A stretch of 64,000 bases of DNA, from positions 82,935 through 146,934 of the forward strand of contig NZ_JARXWB010000020.1 in assembly GCF_029892425.1 (NCBI RefSeq). Reading direction: 5' to 3'. The notes under the pieces were generated by a model. That model saw nothing but the letters and a program-made list of their open reading frames with translations, did no database searches and was not told where the DNA came from. Within the stretch, counting starts at the first letter, position 1; each line of letters opens with the position of its first letter. The stretch is from Bradyrhizobium sp. BR13661. Its GTDB lineage: Bacteria > Pseudomonadota > Alphaproteobacteria > Rhizobiales > Xanthobacteraceae. A program made the position numbers and the translations under genes. Shown one piece after another: positions 52,065 through 61,394 of this stretch.

Positions 52065-53252
52065 ATGTCGAAACATCTAGCCACAGTTTGCATCGCACTG
52101 ACGGTCGCAGCGGTACCAGCCGCAGTCTCGGCCGATGTAATCAAGATCGGCGTCATCGGTGCGATGAGCGGCCCCTTTGGACAGTTCGGCACCAACTGGG
52201 CCGAGGCCATCAAGGCTTACCAGGCCGTTCACGGAAAGACGGTCAAGGGGCACGATGTCGAGGTCATTCTTCGTGACGTGCCTGACATCAATCCTGCCGC
52301 CGCAAAGGCCACGGCGCAAGAGCTGATCATCAAAGAGAAAGTGCAGTATCTGGCGGGCTTCGATTTCACACCAAACGCGATTGCCATTGGTCAGCTTGCT
52401 CAAGAAGCCAAAATTCCGGCCATCGTGTTCAATGCCCCCACGTCGGCTGTACTGGACAAATCAGAGTATCTTGTTCGGACTTCCTATACGCTTCCTCAGG
52501 TGGCCGTCCCGGTCGCGCAGTACGCCGCCGAAAGCAATATCAAACGCGTAGTGACGATAGTCGCGGACTACGCGCCGGGTCTCGATGCTGAAGCCGCGTT
52601 CTCCCAAAAGTTCATCGCGGGCGGTGGCGAGATCCTTTCGAAGGTCCGTGTTCCCATCAAAGCGACGGACTTCAGTCCCTTCCTGCAAGCCGCTAAGGAA
52701 CTGCGACCGGATGCAATCTTCATCTGGTTTCCTGGGGGGCCGCCGGCGACGGGCATCATTCGTGCCTACTCAGATAACGGCCTTGCGGCCGCTGGCATCA
52801 AGTTGCTCGGCACGGGAGAGACCTACGAAACGGACTTGCAAGAGGTCGGCAATGCCGCGCTGGGCGTTGAGACCGGCATGTTCTATTCGCCGACGCATCC
52901 GGGCGAGATTAACGCCGATTTTGTACGAGCCATACGTGAGATTGCGCCAGGTACCACCGTCGGATATCCGCACGTTGCCGCCTTCGACGGCATGCACCTC
53001 ATCTACACGATGATCGCGGCGACCGATGGGAAGCGCGACGGTGAGAAGGCCATCGCAGCGGTAAAGGGCCTTAAGTGGAATAGCCCGCGCGGTCTGGCGC
53101 AGATCGATGCAAAGTCCCGCGATCTACTGCAGAACGTCTACATAAGGAAGGTGGAAAGAGGCCCGGACGGCAAGCTCGTCAATCGCGAATTCAAAACATT
53201 CGATCTGCAGCCTGACTATGGGCGTCAGACGAAAGAACCGACCGCGAAATAG
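52065..53252 (+). CDS. Branched-chain amino acid-type ABC binding protein (LivJ family), first tandem copy
   Basis: Periplasmic binding protein of the LivJ/Peripla_BP_6 type, 395 aa. A signal peptide runs to about residue 23 (AAVSA before DVIKIGVIG). The core begins IKIGVIGAMSGPFGQFGTNW and has RDVPDINPAAAKATAQELI and VQYLAGFDFTPNAIAI. Such proteins in rhizobia and Rhodopseudomonas often bind aromatic acids instead of amino acids; the oxygenase context suggests this here (inference). It is followed after 15 nt by a clear paralog. Confidence 0.92.
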   Translation: MSKHLATVCIALTVAAVPAAVSADVIKIGVIGAMSGPFGQFGTNWAEAIKAYQAVHGKTVKGHDVEVILRDVPDINPAAAKATAQELIIKEKVQYLAGFDFTPNAIAIGQLAQEAKIPAIVFNAPTSAVLDKSEYLVRTSYTLPQVAVPVAQYAAESNIKRVVTIVADYAPGLDAEAAFSQKFIAGGGEILSKVRVPIKATDFSPFLQAAKELRPDAIFIWFPGGPPATGIIRAYSDNGLAAAGIKLLGTGETYETDLQEVGNAALGVETGMFYSPTHPGEINADFVRAIREIAPGTTVGYPHVAAFDGMHLIYTMIAATDGKRDGEKAIAAVKGLKWNSPRGLAQIDAKSRDLLQNVYIRKVERGPDGKLVNREFKTFDLQPDYGRQTKEPTAK

Positions 53253-53267
53253 AGAGGGCAGGACGAA

Positions 53268-54443
53268 ATGAATCGAAGTATCTCCAAAGTTGCGTTCCGC
53301 ATCGCCCTCGCCGTTAGCTTGGTGCCCGCATCGGTTTCGGCTGCGACCATCAAGGTCGGAATCATCGCGCTTATGTCCGGACCCTACGGTCAGTACGGGC
53401 GGGCTTGGTCTGACGGCGTCAAAGCCTATCAGAAGCTGAATGGCGTCCAAGTTGGGGCAGATACAATCGAAGTCGTCTTTCGCGATTTGCCCGATTCTAA
53501 TCCAGCCCAGGCTCGTTCTCTCGCTCAGGAACTGATCATCAAGGACAAAGTCCTTTACCTCGGAGGGGTTACATTCTCTCCGGACGCGATCGCCGTTGCG
53601 CAAGTCGCCGAAGAGGCGAAAGTGCCGTTCGTCGTGATCGGAGCCGCAAGCTCGGCGATTCTCGACAAATCAGAGTTCGTATTGCGCTCCGGAAACACCG
53701 TTGCGCAGCTGACCGTACCCGTCGCGAAGTATGCCGCGGAGAGCAATCTCAAGCGTGTCGTTACGATGGTCGCAGATTATGTCACTGGTGTTGATGCGGA
53801 AGCGGCTTTTGCCAAGGGCCTTACCGAGGCCGGCGGTCAGGTAGTCGAGCGCATACGCGTCCCAATGAAGACGGCGGATTTTGGCCCATTCATGCAGACG
53901 GCTAAATCCCTTAATCCGCAGGCTGTCTTCGTCTTTTTCCCAGGCGGGCAGCCGGCGATCTCCGCAATAAGGTCTTTCGCAGATAATGGCCTGAAGGCAG
54001 ACGGAATAAGATTGCTCGGAACGACCGAGACGGCGGAGATCGATTTGCCGTCGATTGGCGATGCGGCTATCGGCATGAAGACTGGGATGTGGTACGCGCC
54101 GCAGCGCGGCGGCGATGTCAACGCAGCATTTCTGAAGGCCGTTCGTGAAGCCACGCTAGAATCGGTCGTTAGCTATCCGACCGTTGCGGCGTTCGACGCC
54201 ATGCACATCGTCTACTCGATGATCAAGGCGACCGGAGATGTGAAGAATGGCGATAAGGCGATGCAGAGCGTGAAAGGTCTTTCTTGGGAGAGCCCACGCG
54301 GACCCGTGACGATTGATGCGAAATCGCGCGATCTAATTCAGAATATCTACATTCGCGAAGTCGCGAAGGATGCGACGGGAGCTCTCTACAATCGAGAGAT
54401 CAAAACCTACGAAGCGCAGCCCGACTACGGCAGGGCGCGGTAG
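53268..54443 (+). CDS. Branched-chain amino acid-type ABC binding protein (LivJ family), second tandem copy
   Basis: Periplasmic receptor, 391 aa, signal peptide to about residue 25 (ASVSA before ATIKVGIIA). It aligns along its full length with the preceding protein: TIKVGIIALMSGPYGQYGRAW, RDLPDSNPAQARSLAQELII, SAILDKSEFVLR, VPVAKYAAESNLKRVVTMVADY, SPRGPVTIDAKSRDLIQNIYIREV and a shared C-terminal QPDYGR. The two therefore arose by tandem duplication and have since diverged. They probably bind different members of one compound class for a common membrane complex. Confidence 0.92.
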   Translation: MNRSISKVAFRIALAVSLVPASVSAATIKVGIIALMSGPYGQYGRAWSDGVKAYQKLNGVQVGADTIEVVFRDLPDSNPAQARSLAQELIIKDKVLYLGGVTFSPDAIAVAQVAEEAKVPFVVIGAASSAILDKSEFVLRSGNTVAQLTVPVAKYAAESNLKRVVTMVADYVTGVDAEAAFAKGLTEAGGQVVERIRVPMKTADFGPFMQTAKSLNPQAVFVFFPGGQPAISAIRSFADNGLKADGIRLLGTTETAEIDLPSIGDAAIGMKTGMWYAPQRGGDVNAAFLKAVREATLESVVSYPTVAAFDAMHIVYSMIKATGDVKNGDKAMQSVKGLSWESPRGPVTIDAKSRDLIQNIYIREVAKDATGALYNREIKTYEAQPDYGRAR

Positions 54444-54485
54444 GGCGAGGCCCGATCTCGAAAAGATGTGGCAGAAGAGTTCCTC

Positions 54486-55346
54486 ATGAACACATTCATC
54501 AGCATCATCATCGATGGAATATCGTATTCGATGATCCTGTTCATGATCTCGGTCGGCTTGTCGATGACCATGGGTCTCATGCGCTTTGTCAATCTGGCGC
54601 ACGGGAGCTTCGCGATGGCCGGCGGCTTCATGTCGGCAAGCTTGCCACGTCTTCTTAGGGTTCCTTTTGAATTGGGAGTGGTTACGGCACTAGTTAGTAC
54701 TGTCAGCCTCGCGTTCGCTATTGAGATTGTCGTTCTCCGTCGGTTCTACGCGCGATCGCATATGGACCAGATGTTGCTCACGATCGGGATAATGTTCGTC
54801 GCCATCGCCACGGCAAATGCGATCTTTGGCTCTGCAATCACGACGATTGAATTTCCCAACTATCTTTCTGGAAGCATAGACCTCGGTTTTCGGACGATGC
54901 CGCGTAATCGACTGTATGTAATTGCATTGGGCGTCCTCGTTATTACCTTGCTCTGGTTCGCAATTGAGAAATCGCCATTTGGCATCTGGGTTCGGGCCGC
55001 GGTCGATAGTCCGGCTACCGCTCAAGCGGTTGGTATCAACACTAATCTGGTATACGGCATTGTCTTCGCGGCAGGCGCAGCTCTGGCCGGGCTAGGTGGT
55101 GTTGCCGGCGCTGAAGTCATGCCGATGGAGCCGAGCTACGCGTCGAAATATTTGGTCCCAGCGCTCGCTGTCGTAGCGGTCGGCGGCTACGGCACACTTA
55201 CCGGGTCGTTCCTGGCGGCTCTTCTACTCGGCGTCGCGGAAACGAGTGCAAAATATCTAGCACCCGATCTTTCATCGATCGTGTTCTACGTCACGATGTT
55301 CGTCATTTTGACCGTCAGACCACAGGGATTGCAAGGAAGGGAATAG
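54486..55346 (+). CDS. Branched-chain amino acid-type ABC permease (LivH family)
   Basis: Membrane permease, 286 aa from the ATG at 54486 (AGAAGAG upstream); a GTG at 54468 is possible. The LivH signature is present: ISIIIDGISYSMILFMISVGLSMTMGLMRFVNLAHGSFAMAGGF at residues 5-48, then IWVRAAVDSPATAQAVGINTNLVYGIVFAAGAALAGLGGV (coupling loop) and PALAVVAVGGYGTLTGSFLAALLLG. About eight hydrophobic segments. It forms the channel with the LivM-like protein encoded immediately downstream. Confidence 0.92.
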   Translation: MNTFISIIIDGISYSMILFMISVGLSMTMGLMRFVNLAHGSFAMAGGFMSASLPRLLRVPFELGVVTALVSTVSLAFAIEIVVLRRFYARSHMDQMLLTIGIMFVAIATANAIFGSAITTIEFPNYLSGSIDLGFRTMPRNRLYVIALGVLVITLLWFAIEKSPFGIWVRAAVDSPATAQAVGINTNLVYGIVFAAGAALAGLGGVAGAEVMPMEPSYASKYLVPALAVVAVGGYGTLTGSFLAALLLGVAETSAKYLAPDLSSIVFYVTMFVILTVRPQGLQGRE

Positions 55347-55348
55347 GG

Positions 55349-56344
55349 GTGGAACAGATCCTCCAAATGGTGACCGCTCCCAAGGGACAATTGCGCATTC
55401 TGCACGCGCCGGAATGCTGGTTGGTCCTTGTCGGTCTGGCGGTCCTCTGGCTTTTTCCAGATGATCTCGGATTCGCCACGACGGTTATCATCAATGCGTT
55501 GTTCGTGCTGTCCTTAAGCCTAGTTCTTGGACAGGCTGGCGTGATGTCCATGGGGCACGCTGCAGTCTTCGGTTCAGGCGCATACAGCGCAGGACTCGTT
55601 GCGCTGCACGTGACGGGCGACCCCCTTATCGGACTTGTGCTCGGAGGAGTGGCGGGTGCTCTAGTCGCGTTCGTTAGCGGCCTTATGATTTTGCGGGCGA
55701 AGGGATTGACACTCGTCATGCTGACGATTGCCGCATCGCAAATTCTGCTGGAGGTCGCGAACAAGGCCCGAGCCGTAACGGGAGGCGACGACGGATTGTC
55801 TGGATTCTCGGTGCGACCGATCCTGGGTTACTTTGAATTCGATTTCTATGGTGTGACGGCGTATCTCTATTCGCTCGCGGTGCTGATCGCGGTCTATTTT
55901 GTGGTGCGGAAGGTGGTCGCCTCGCCCTTTGGCTTGTCCAGCAGGGCGATCAAGGATGATCCTTCGCGAATGACCGCGCTTGGCTGTAACGTCTATGTCC
56001 ATCTTGTCGCTGTCTTCGTCATAGGTGGATTTATCGGCGGGCTGGCGGGGGCGCTCAGCGCACAGACAACGCGGGTTGTCGGCTTAAACACTCTCGACTT
56101 CCAAACGTCAGCTGGTGCGCTCGTGATGCTGGTGCTCGGCGGGATGGCGCGCCTTCCGGGTGCCCTGATCGGAACCTTCGTTTATATGGTGGTCCATCAT
56201 GCAGTCTCCACCGCAGATCCCTATCACTGGTTGTTTGTCATCGGCTTCATGCTGATCATCACGATGTTAGTCTTGCCTCAAGGGTTGATCCAACTCTTCG
56301 ACGGGCTGCAACAAATCGTCAAAAGGGGGGCCGTTCATGACTAG
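55349..56344 (+). CDS. Branched-chain amino acid-type ABC permease (LivM family)
   Basis: Membrane permease, 331 aa, GTG start at 55349 two bases after the LivH stop, preceded by AAGGGAATAGG. LivM-type sequence: INALFVLSLSLVLGQAGVMSMGHAAVFGSGAYSAGL (about 48-83), RAVTGGDDGLSGF (about 139-151, the TGGxDGL motif), SSRAIKDDPSRMTALGCNVYVHLVAVFVIGGFIGGLAGAL and TSAGALVMLVLGGMARLPGALIG. Its C-terminus overlaps the LivG start by 8 nt. Confidence 0.92.
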   Translation: MEQILQMVTAPKGQLRILHAPECWLVLVGLAVLWLFPDDLGFATTVIINALFVLSLSLVLGQAGVMSMGHAAVFGSGAYSAGLVALHVTGDPLIGLVLGGVAGALVAFVSGLMILRAKGLTLVMLTIAASQILLEVANKARAVTGGDDGLSGFSVRPILGYFEFDFYGVTAYLYSLAVLIAVYFVVRKVVASPFGLSSRAIKDDPSRMTALGCNVYVHLVAVFVIGGFIGGLAGALSAQTTRVVGLNTLDFQTSAGALVMLVLGGMARLPGALIGTFVYMVVHHAVSTADPYHWLFVIGFMLIITMLVLPQGLIQLFDGLQQIVKRGAVHD

Positions 56345-57095
56345 TCGGCTCTCTGTGTCCGGATTGAGCAAATCGTTCGGCGGATTCGCGGCGGTCGTCG
56401 ATGTATCGCTGACACTGCCTGACGGCGCCAGAACTGCGCTGATTGGACCCAACGGTGCCGGGAAAACAACAGTTGTGAATCTCATTACCGGCGTCCTGTC
56501 CCCAAATGCGGGGCGGGTTGAACTGCAAGGGATCGACGTAACCACAGCGTCCGCCGCCGTCCGCGTTAAGGCGGGAATGGCGAGGACTTTTCAGATCAGC
56601 AAATTGTTCAAGGATCTGACGGTCGAAGAGAATGTGCGCGTCGCGGTTCAACTTCGTCGCGGAATGGGCATGAGCGTGTGGTCGCCAACCACCGCTCTTG
56701 AGGAAGCGCTCGCCGAGATCAAGGCAGTACTGACCGATCTGCAACTCACCAAGCTGGCGAGCCGGAAGGTTGGAGCCATGTCGCTTGGGCAGCAGAGATT
56801 GGTCGAACTTGCGCTTGCGCTTGCGCTGAAGCCGGGCGTTCTTCTCTTGGATGAACCCGCCGCTGGCGTCCCGAAGGGAGAAAGCGGAATCATACTCGAT
56901 GCTGTCGAGCGCCTGCCGGGAGATTTGGCGGTGTTGTTGATTGAGCACGATATGGACCTCGTGTTTCGCTTTGCGCGTCGCATCATTGTTTTGGCAAACG
57001 GGCGACCTTTGGCGGAAGGGTCGCCCCAGGAGATCGCGGCCGACGACCGCGTGCGCCAGGTCTACTTTGGAAAGGGCGCCATCCATGGCCACTGA
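56337..57095 (+). CDS. Branched-chain amino acid-type ABC ATPase (LivG family)
   Basis: ATP-binding protein, 252 aa, ATG at 56337 overlapping LivM. Walker A GPNGAGKTT (about 36-44), Q-loop region ARTFQISKLFKDLTV, signature AMSLGQQRLVELALAL (MSLGQ in place of LSGGQ, common in LivG) and Walker B VLLLDEPAAGV, H-loop IEHDMDLVF. It has the LivG-type insertion after the Q-loop, shortened. It overlaps the LivF start by 11 nt. Confidence 0.93.
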   Translation: MTSRLSVSGLSKSFGGFAAVVDVSLTLPDGARTALIGPNGAGKTTVVNLITGVLSPNAGRVELQGIDVTTASAAVRVKAGMARTFQISKLFKDLTVEENVRVAVQLRRGMGMSVWSPTTALEEALAEIKAVLTDLQLTKLASRKVGAMSLGQQRLVELALALALKPGVLLLDEPAAGVPKGESGIILDAVERLPGDLAVLLIEHDMDLVFRFARRIIVLANGRPLAEGSPQEIAADDRVRQVYFGKGAIHGH

Positions 57096-57801
57096 GCTGC
57101 GGGTTGAGCATCTCACCGCTGGTTACGGGATGCTCGAAATCGTCAGAGACATTAACTTCACCGTCCGGACCGGCCAGCGCATCGGCTTGCTAGGGCGGAA
57201 CGGAGCTGGGAAGTCGACGACTCTGGCTGCTGTGGTAGGACTTGCGCAGCGTCAGCAAGGGACGATCACACTCAATGGCCAGGATATCAGTACCAAGCCG
57301 ACCTACCGAAGAGCGAGGGCAGGCATCAGTCTTGTCCCACAGGCGCGGGACATATTTCCAAGTCTGACCGTGGAAGAGAACCTGCTCGCAGGCCTGAACG
57401 GTCGGCCGTCTCGAGAAGCGCTTGAGTTTGCGTTTGGCATGTTTCCGCGTCTTCGAGACCGCCGTGCAAATGGAGGCAGTCAGCTCTCGGGCGGAGAGCA
57501 GCAAATGCTCGCGGTCGCGCGCGCGCTCGTCGGCCAGCCGCAGATCCTGCTCCTCGATGAACCGCTAGAAGGTTTGGCGCCGCAGATTCGCGACGAGTTA
57601 ATGGATACCATCATTCAGATGACGACGCGTACCGGCATCGGTTGCTTACTCATCGAGCAAGACGTCGATGTTGTTCTCGGCTTCGCCGATCAGGTGCTCG
57701 TGCTGGAGAATGGACGCTGTCTCTACGCAGGAACTTCTGAAGCTTTGCGAAAATCTCCGGAAATCCTCGAACAGACGATTGGGTTAGGCAAAGTTCAGTA
57801 A
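57085..57801 (+). CDS. Branched-chain amino acid-type ABC ATPase (LivF family)
   Basis: Second ATP-binding protein, 238 aa, from the ATG at 57085 (MATELRVEHL); the frame is open further upstream inside livG but is not used. Walker A GRNGAGKST (about 37-45), LVPQARDIFPSLTVEENL (Q-loop region with the LivF-type xIFPxLTVxENL), signature LSGGEQQMLAVARAL, Walker B ILLLDEPLEGLAP and IEQDVDVVLGFADQVLVLENG at the C-terminus. Completes the importer. Confidence 0.94.
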   Translation: MATELRVEHLTAGYGMLEIVRDINFTVRTGQRIGLLGRNGAGKSTTLAAVVGLAQRQQGTITLNGQDISTKPTYRRARAGISLVPQARDIFPSLTVEENLLAGLNGRPSREALEFAFGMFPRLRDRRANGGSQLSGGEQQMLAVARALVGQPQILLLDEPLEGLAPQIRDELMDTIIQMTTRTGIGCLLIEQDVDVVLGFADQVLVLENGRCLYAGTSEALRKSPEILEQTIGLGKVQ

Positions 57802-57817
57802 GGCATCGAGTGATGCC
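57802..57817. other. Small hairpin in the leader of the second Rieske gene
   Basis: GGCATC (57802-57807) pairs with GATGCC (57812-57817) across a 4-nt loop, directly after the LivF stop and 20 nt before the next start. Short and weak; it may simply mark the gene boundary. Confidence 0.3.
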
Positions 57818-57837
57818 ATGAAGGGAAGGAACACGAC

Positions 57838-59184
57838 ATGCTGTCAAAGCAGGACAACGAACTCCTGTGCCGCGTCGGGCCTGGCACGCCGATGGGCGAG
57901 CTCATGCGCGAATATTGGATCCCGGCCTGTGCGTCGAACGAGCTCAAGCCCGACGGTCCGCCCATGCGCCTGCTACTTCTCAACGAGAAGCTGTTGGCGT
58001 TTCGCGACACCAACGGCCGGGTCGGGATAGTCGATCATCAATGTGCGCATCGTTGCGCTTCGCTTTTTTTTGGTCGAAACGAGGGCAACGGCATCCGTTG
58101 TGTTTATCATGGGTGGAAGTTCGACGTGAATGGGAACTGTCTCGACATGCCCAATGTGCCGCCGGGGCATTCGTTCGCCGATAGGGTTAAGATTAAGGCG
58201 TACAAGACGTTCGAGCATAACGGCCTTGTTTGGGTTTACATGGGAAAGCGTGAAAAGGCTCCCATTCTTCCCTCGCTCGAACCGATGTTCCTACCCACGG
58301 ATGAGGTCGAGGTTGGGTTCGTACAGCGAGACTGCAATTGGCTGCAGGGACTGGAAGGCGAAATTGATACTTCCCACTATGCATTTCTGCATCTGGGAAG
58401 CGTGAAGGAAGATGACGTCGCTCCCGATAGCATGCACAAGTTCGCGCTTCGTAACCGAGCGCCCGAGTACTATACCGCCGAAACGGAGTGGGGGACGATG
58501 TACGCTGCCCATCGTCCGGCAGAGGCTGGCGAATTATTTATGCGCTACGCACATTTTCTTTTCCCGTTTTTCACGATGGTGCCAGATGGTTCTTTCGACG
58601 ACCACATCGTCTTTAATGCGTGGGTTCCAATGGATGATGAACATACGATGGCGACATATGTCGTATGGAAGAAGCGCACACTTGCGTTGAGAGAGCTGAA
58701 GGACGGCAGGCCTATTCCTGGCCTAGAGCAATACAATACCGTTCCGTACCTGCCAAACTCAGCTGATTGGTACGGCCGGTTTCGTCCGGAACTAAATGCG
58801 AGCAATGACTACAAGATCAATCGGGAGGCCCAGCGGACTTCGAGCTATTCTGGCTTGCCGAGCCTTGGTATCCAAGACCAAGCCATTATCGAAAGCATGG
58901 GACCAATCGTTGATCGTTCAAAGGAACATCTCGCGCTTAGCGATCGAATGATCAGCGTAACCCGCCGGAGACTGCTTTCTGCAGTCAAAGCTTACGGCTC
59001 AACAGGTGAGTTGCCCCCAGGCGTCGACAATCCGACTAGTTACCACGGAGCGCGAAGCGGATCTTTCGTTGCCAGAGACGGGGAGGGTTGGATGGAGATG
59101 TATTCGTCCCAGCTAATCAATGCCAAGCGCGCATTTAGCGAAGTCGATCTGGATCCCAATCACCTTTCTCACGCCGCTCAATAA
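57838..59184 (+). CDS. Rieske non-heme iron oxygenase, alpha subunit (second, phthalate 4,5-dioxygenase-like)
   Basis: Oxygenase component, 448 aa. The N-terminus MLSKQDNELLCRVGPGTPMGELMREYWIPA is typical of phthalate 4,5-dioxygenase and related enzymes. Rieske ligands are C69-x-H71 and C88-x2-H91 (QCAHRCASLFFG, RCVYHGW). The iron site shows N167 with GEID177TSH180YAFLH185. A long C-terminal part with RKEHLALSDRMISVTRRRLL-like sequence and WMEMYSSQL follows. It differs clearly from the first oxygenase of the operon. No dedicated reductase adjoins, so the single VanB-type reductase may serve both. ATG after GAAGGGAAGGAA. Confidence 0.92.
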   Translation: MLSKQDNELLCRVGPGTPMGELMREYWIPACASNELKPDGPPMRLLLLNEKLLAFRDTNGRVGIVDHQCAHRCASLFFGRNEGNGIRCVYHGWKFDVNGNCLDMPNVPPGHSFADRVKIKAYKTFEHNGLVWVYMGKREKAPILPSLEPMFLPTDEVEVGFVQRDCNWLQGLEGEIDTSHYAFLHLGSVKEDDVAPDSMHKFALRNRAPEYYTAETEWGTMYAAHRPAEAGELFMRYAHFLFPFFTMVPDGSFDDHIVFNAWVPMDDEHTMATYVVWKKRTLALRELKDGRPIPGLEQYNTVPYLPNSADWYGRFRPELNASNDYKINREAQRTSSYSGLPSLGIQDQAIIESMGPIVDRSKEHLALSDRMISVTRRRLLSAVKAYGSTGELPPGVDNPTSYHGARSGSFVARDGEGWMEMYSSQLINAKRAFSEVDLDPNHLSHAAQ

Positions 59185-59440
59185 GTTCGACAAGACAGAA
59201 GGTTCCCAAAATCGAATAAGCGCCTAAACAGCTGGCCAATTCTCCTTCATGCTCATATTTGGCACCACAATCTTTTGAAGATTGTCGAAGGGGCAGCCCT
59301 TGTCACCATCTGGCGTGTAAGGGATCGCGAGAAAAAGGTTCGGTCCTCAACTGTAGGGCGCCTCCGCGCGTCTGACTTGTAAGCGCTGTTTCGGCCCCAC
59401 CTTCCATTGAAGGCGTCGAGCGAAGAATGATCGATCTCTG
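59185..59440. other. Intergenic region before the IS66 remnant
   Basis: About 250 bp downstream of the second oxygenase; no terminator hairpin or gene seen. GTAAGCGCTG near 59379 resembles the GTAAGCG start of IS66-type terminal repeats, but no matching right end was found. Confidence 0.3.
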
Positions 59441-61333
59441 ATTGGAGATCGACTTGTGTCCAAGCTTGACCATATGCTTGAGCCTAGGACCTCGGTTCGT
59501 CGGGTCGAGGTATCACGGAGATCGGCCGACGCCGGCGTTTCTCGGCCGACGACAAGGCGCGGTTCGTCGAGGAGACGCTGGCCTCGGGTGCCGTGGTATC
59601 GGAGGTCGCGCGGCGGCACGGATTGTCGCCGCAACAGCTGTTTACGTGGCGTCGGCAAATGCGAGAACCGGTTGCGATCCCTGTGGCTCCGAGCCGCAGA
59701 CGTTCGTGCCCGCTGTCATTACCCCATCGTCCACGCCGCCGGAGCGCTCACCGCGGCAGCGCCGACGCCTCTGGAAGGGGCCCGAGAGCGCCGAGAACAG
59801 CGGCATCATCGAGTTCGAGATCAACGGCGTCGCGGTTCGGGTCGGCGGAGGCGCGGATGCCGCGACGGTTGCGGCCGTGATCCATGCGTTGAAGACCTGC
59901 ACGTGATCGGTCCGACGGGCGCGGTGCGGGTGGTGGTGGCGACCAGGCCGGTCGACTTCCGCAAGGGTGCCGAAGGGCTCGCGGCCCTGGTGCGTGAGAG
60001 CATCTAGGCAGATCCGTTTTCCCCTCGGCGCCGTGTATGTGTTCCGCACCAAGCGCGCCAACAGGGTGAAGCTGATCTATTCGGGCGGCGCGGGTGTGTG
60101 CCCGTTCGCCAAGCGGTATGAGACGGTCCGTTCTGCTGGCACAACGTGCAGGACGGGGTCATTCGCCTGACCGCGGCGCAGCTGTCGGCCTTGCTCGAAG
60201 GATTGGACTGGAAGCGCGTGCACGCTGCGCGCGAGACACCTTCGCCGATCGAGGCGAGTCGAACTGCGGCACAGTGAATCAGTATGCATGTCGTACTCGC
60301 GGGGGCCGAGACGCATGGTGTAACCGCGTCGGCCACCGTGGCGCAGGTGCTCGTCGCCAAATATGCCGACCATCTGCCGCTGTATCGGCAGGCTCAGATT
60401 TACACCGTCAGGGCCTCGACCTGGGTCGCTCGACCCTGGCCGATTGGTCGGGGGCAGCCTTCCTGTTGCGGCCGGTGCATGAGTGGCTGCTCGCGAGGCT
60501 GAAGCAATCGCCAAAACTTTTGCAGACGAGACCCCCCCGGTGCTCCATCCCGGACGCGGCCGCACCAAGACCGGCCAGCTCTGGGCCTATGCCCGCGACG
60601 ACCGGCCCTGGGGCGGCACGGACCCGCCGTCGCCTATGTCTACGCTCCCAATCGAAAGGCCAAACGGCCGAGCGCCCACCTCGCGGGTTTTGCCGGCATC
60701 CTCTAGGTCGACGGTTATGCCGGCTGTCGGGTCCTGGCCGAGCGCGGTGACGTTGAACTGGGCGTTCTGCTGGTCCCATGTGCGCCGGCGCTTCTACAAG
60801 CTCGCCGCTGCTAGTCCCGCACCGATCGCCAGCGAGGCACTCAAACGTATCACCGGGCTCTACGTCGTCGAAGCCGAGATCCGCGGCCGCACCGCCGACG
60901 AGCGTCGCGCCGTCCGCCAAGAGAAGAGCCGGCCGATCGTCCACGAGTTTGAAACCTGGCTGCGCGCCAAGCTTGATCTGATCAGCCAGAAGACGAAACT
61001 CGCGGAGGCCATCCGATATGCACTGTCGCGTTGGGACGGACGCGCTTCATTGCCGACGGCCGCATCGAGATTGATTCCAACGTCGTCGAGCGCGCTATCC
61101 GCCCAATCGCGCTCAACCGCAAGAACGCTCTGTTCGCTGGCTTGGACGGCGGCGGCGAACACTGGACCGTCATCGCCTCACTGATCGAAACCTGCAAGCT
61201 CATCGGCGTCGAACCCCACGCCTATCTCGCCGAAATCATCACCCGCATCGTCAACGACCACCCGAACTGCCAGATCGACGAACTGCTACCCTGGGCCTAT
61301 CTCACAACCCAAGAACGCTCGCCCGTGGCCTGA
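59440..61333 (+). mobile_element. Degenerate IS66-family element with broken tnpA, tnpB and tnpC
   Basis: Order and sequences are those of IS66. tnpA remnant: RRRRFSADDKARFVEETLAS and VARRHGLSPQQLFTWRRQMR at about 59528-59665, then a frameshift, ending EINGVAVRVGGGADAATVAA at 59905. tnpB remnant from 59904: VVVATRPVDFRKGAEGLAAL, with a stop inside and further pieces (VYVFRTKRANRVKLIYSGG, VIRLTAAQLSALLEGLDWKR). tnpC remnant from about 60280: VLVAKYADHLPLYRQAQIY, KTGQLWAYARDDRPWGGTDP, CWSHVRRRFYKLAAA, IEIDSNVVERAIRPIALNRK and a C-terminus ending ELLPWAYL at 61333. Several frameshifts in all three genes and a missing tnpC N-terminus mean it cannot transpose by itself. Confidence 0.9.
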
Positions 61334-61394
61334 GAACATCGCCGACTCCGACTTCACCCTGTCGAGGAAGACAGTATTTGAATGGCCAAAAGTG

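Noticed and set aside
56319..57116. 265-codon open frame on the minus strand
   Set aside because: Antisense to the LivG-type ATPase with complete ABC motifs; shadow frame.
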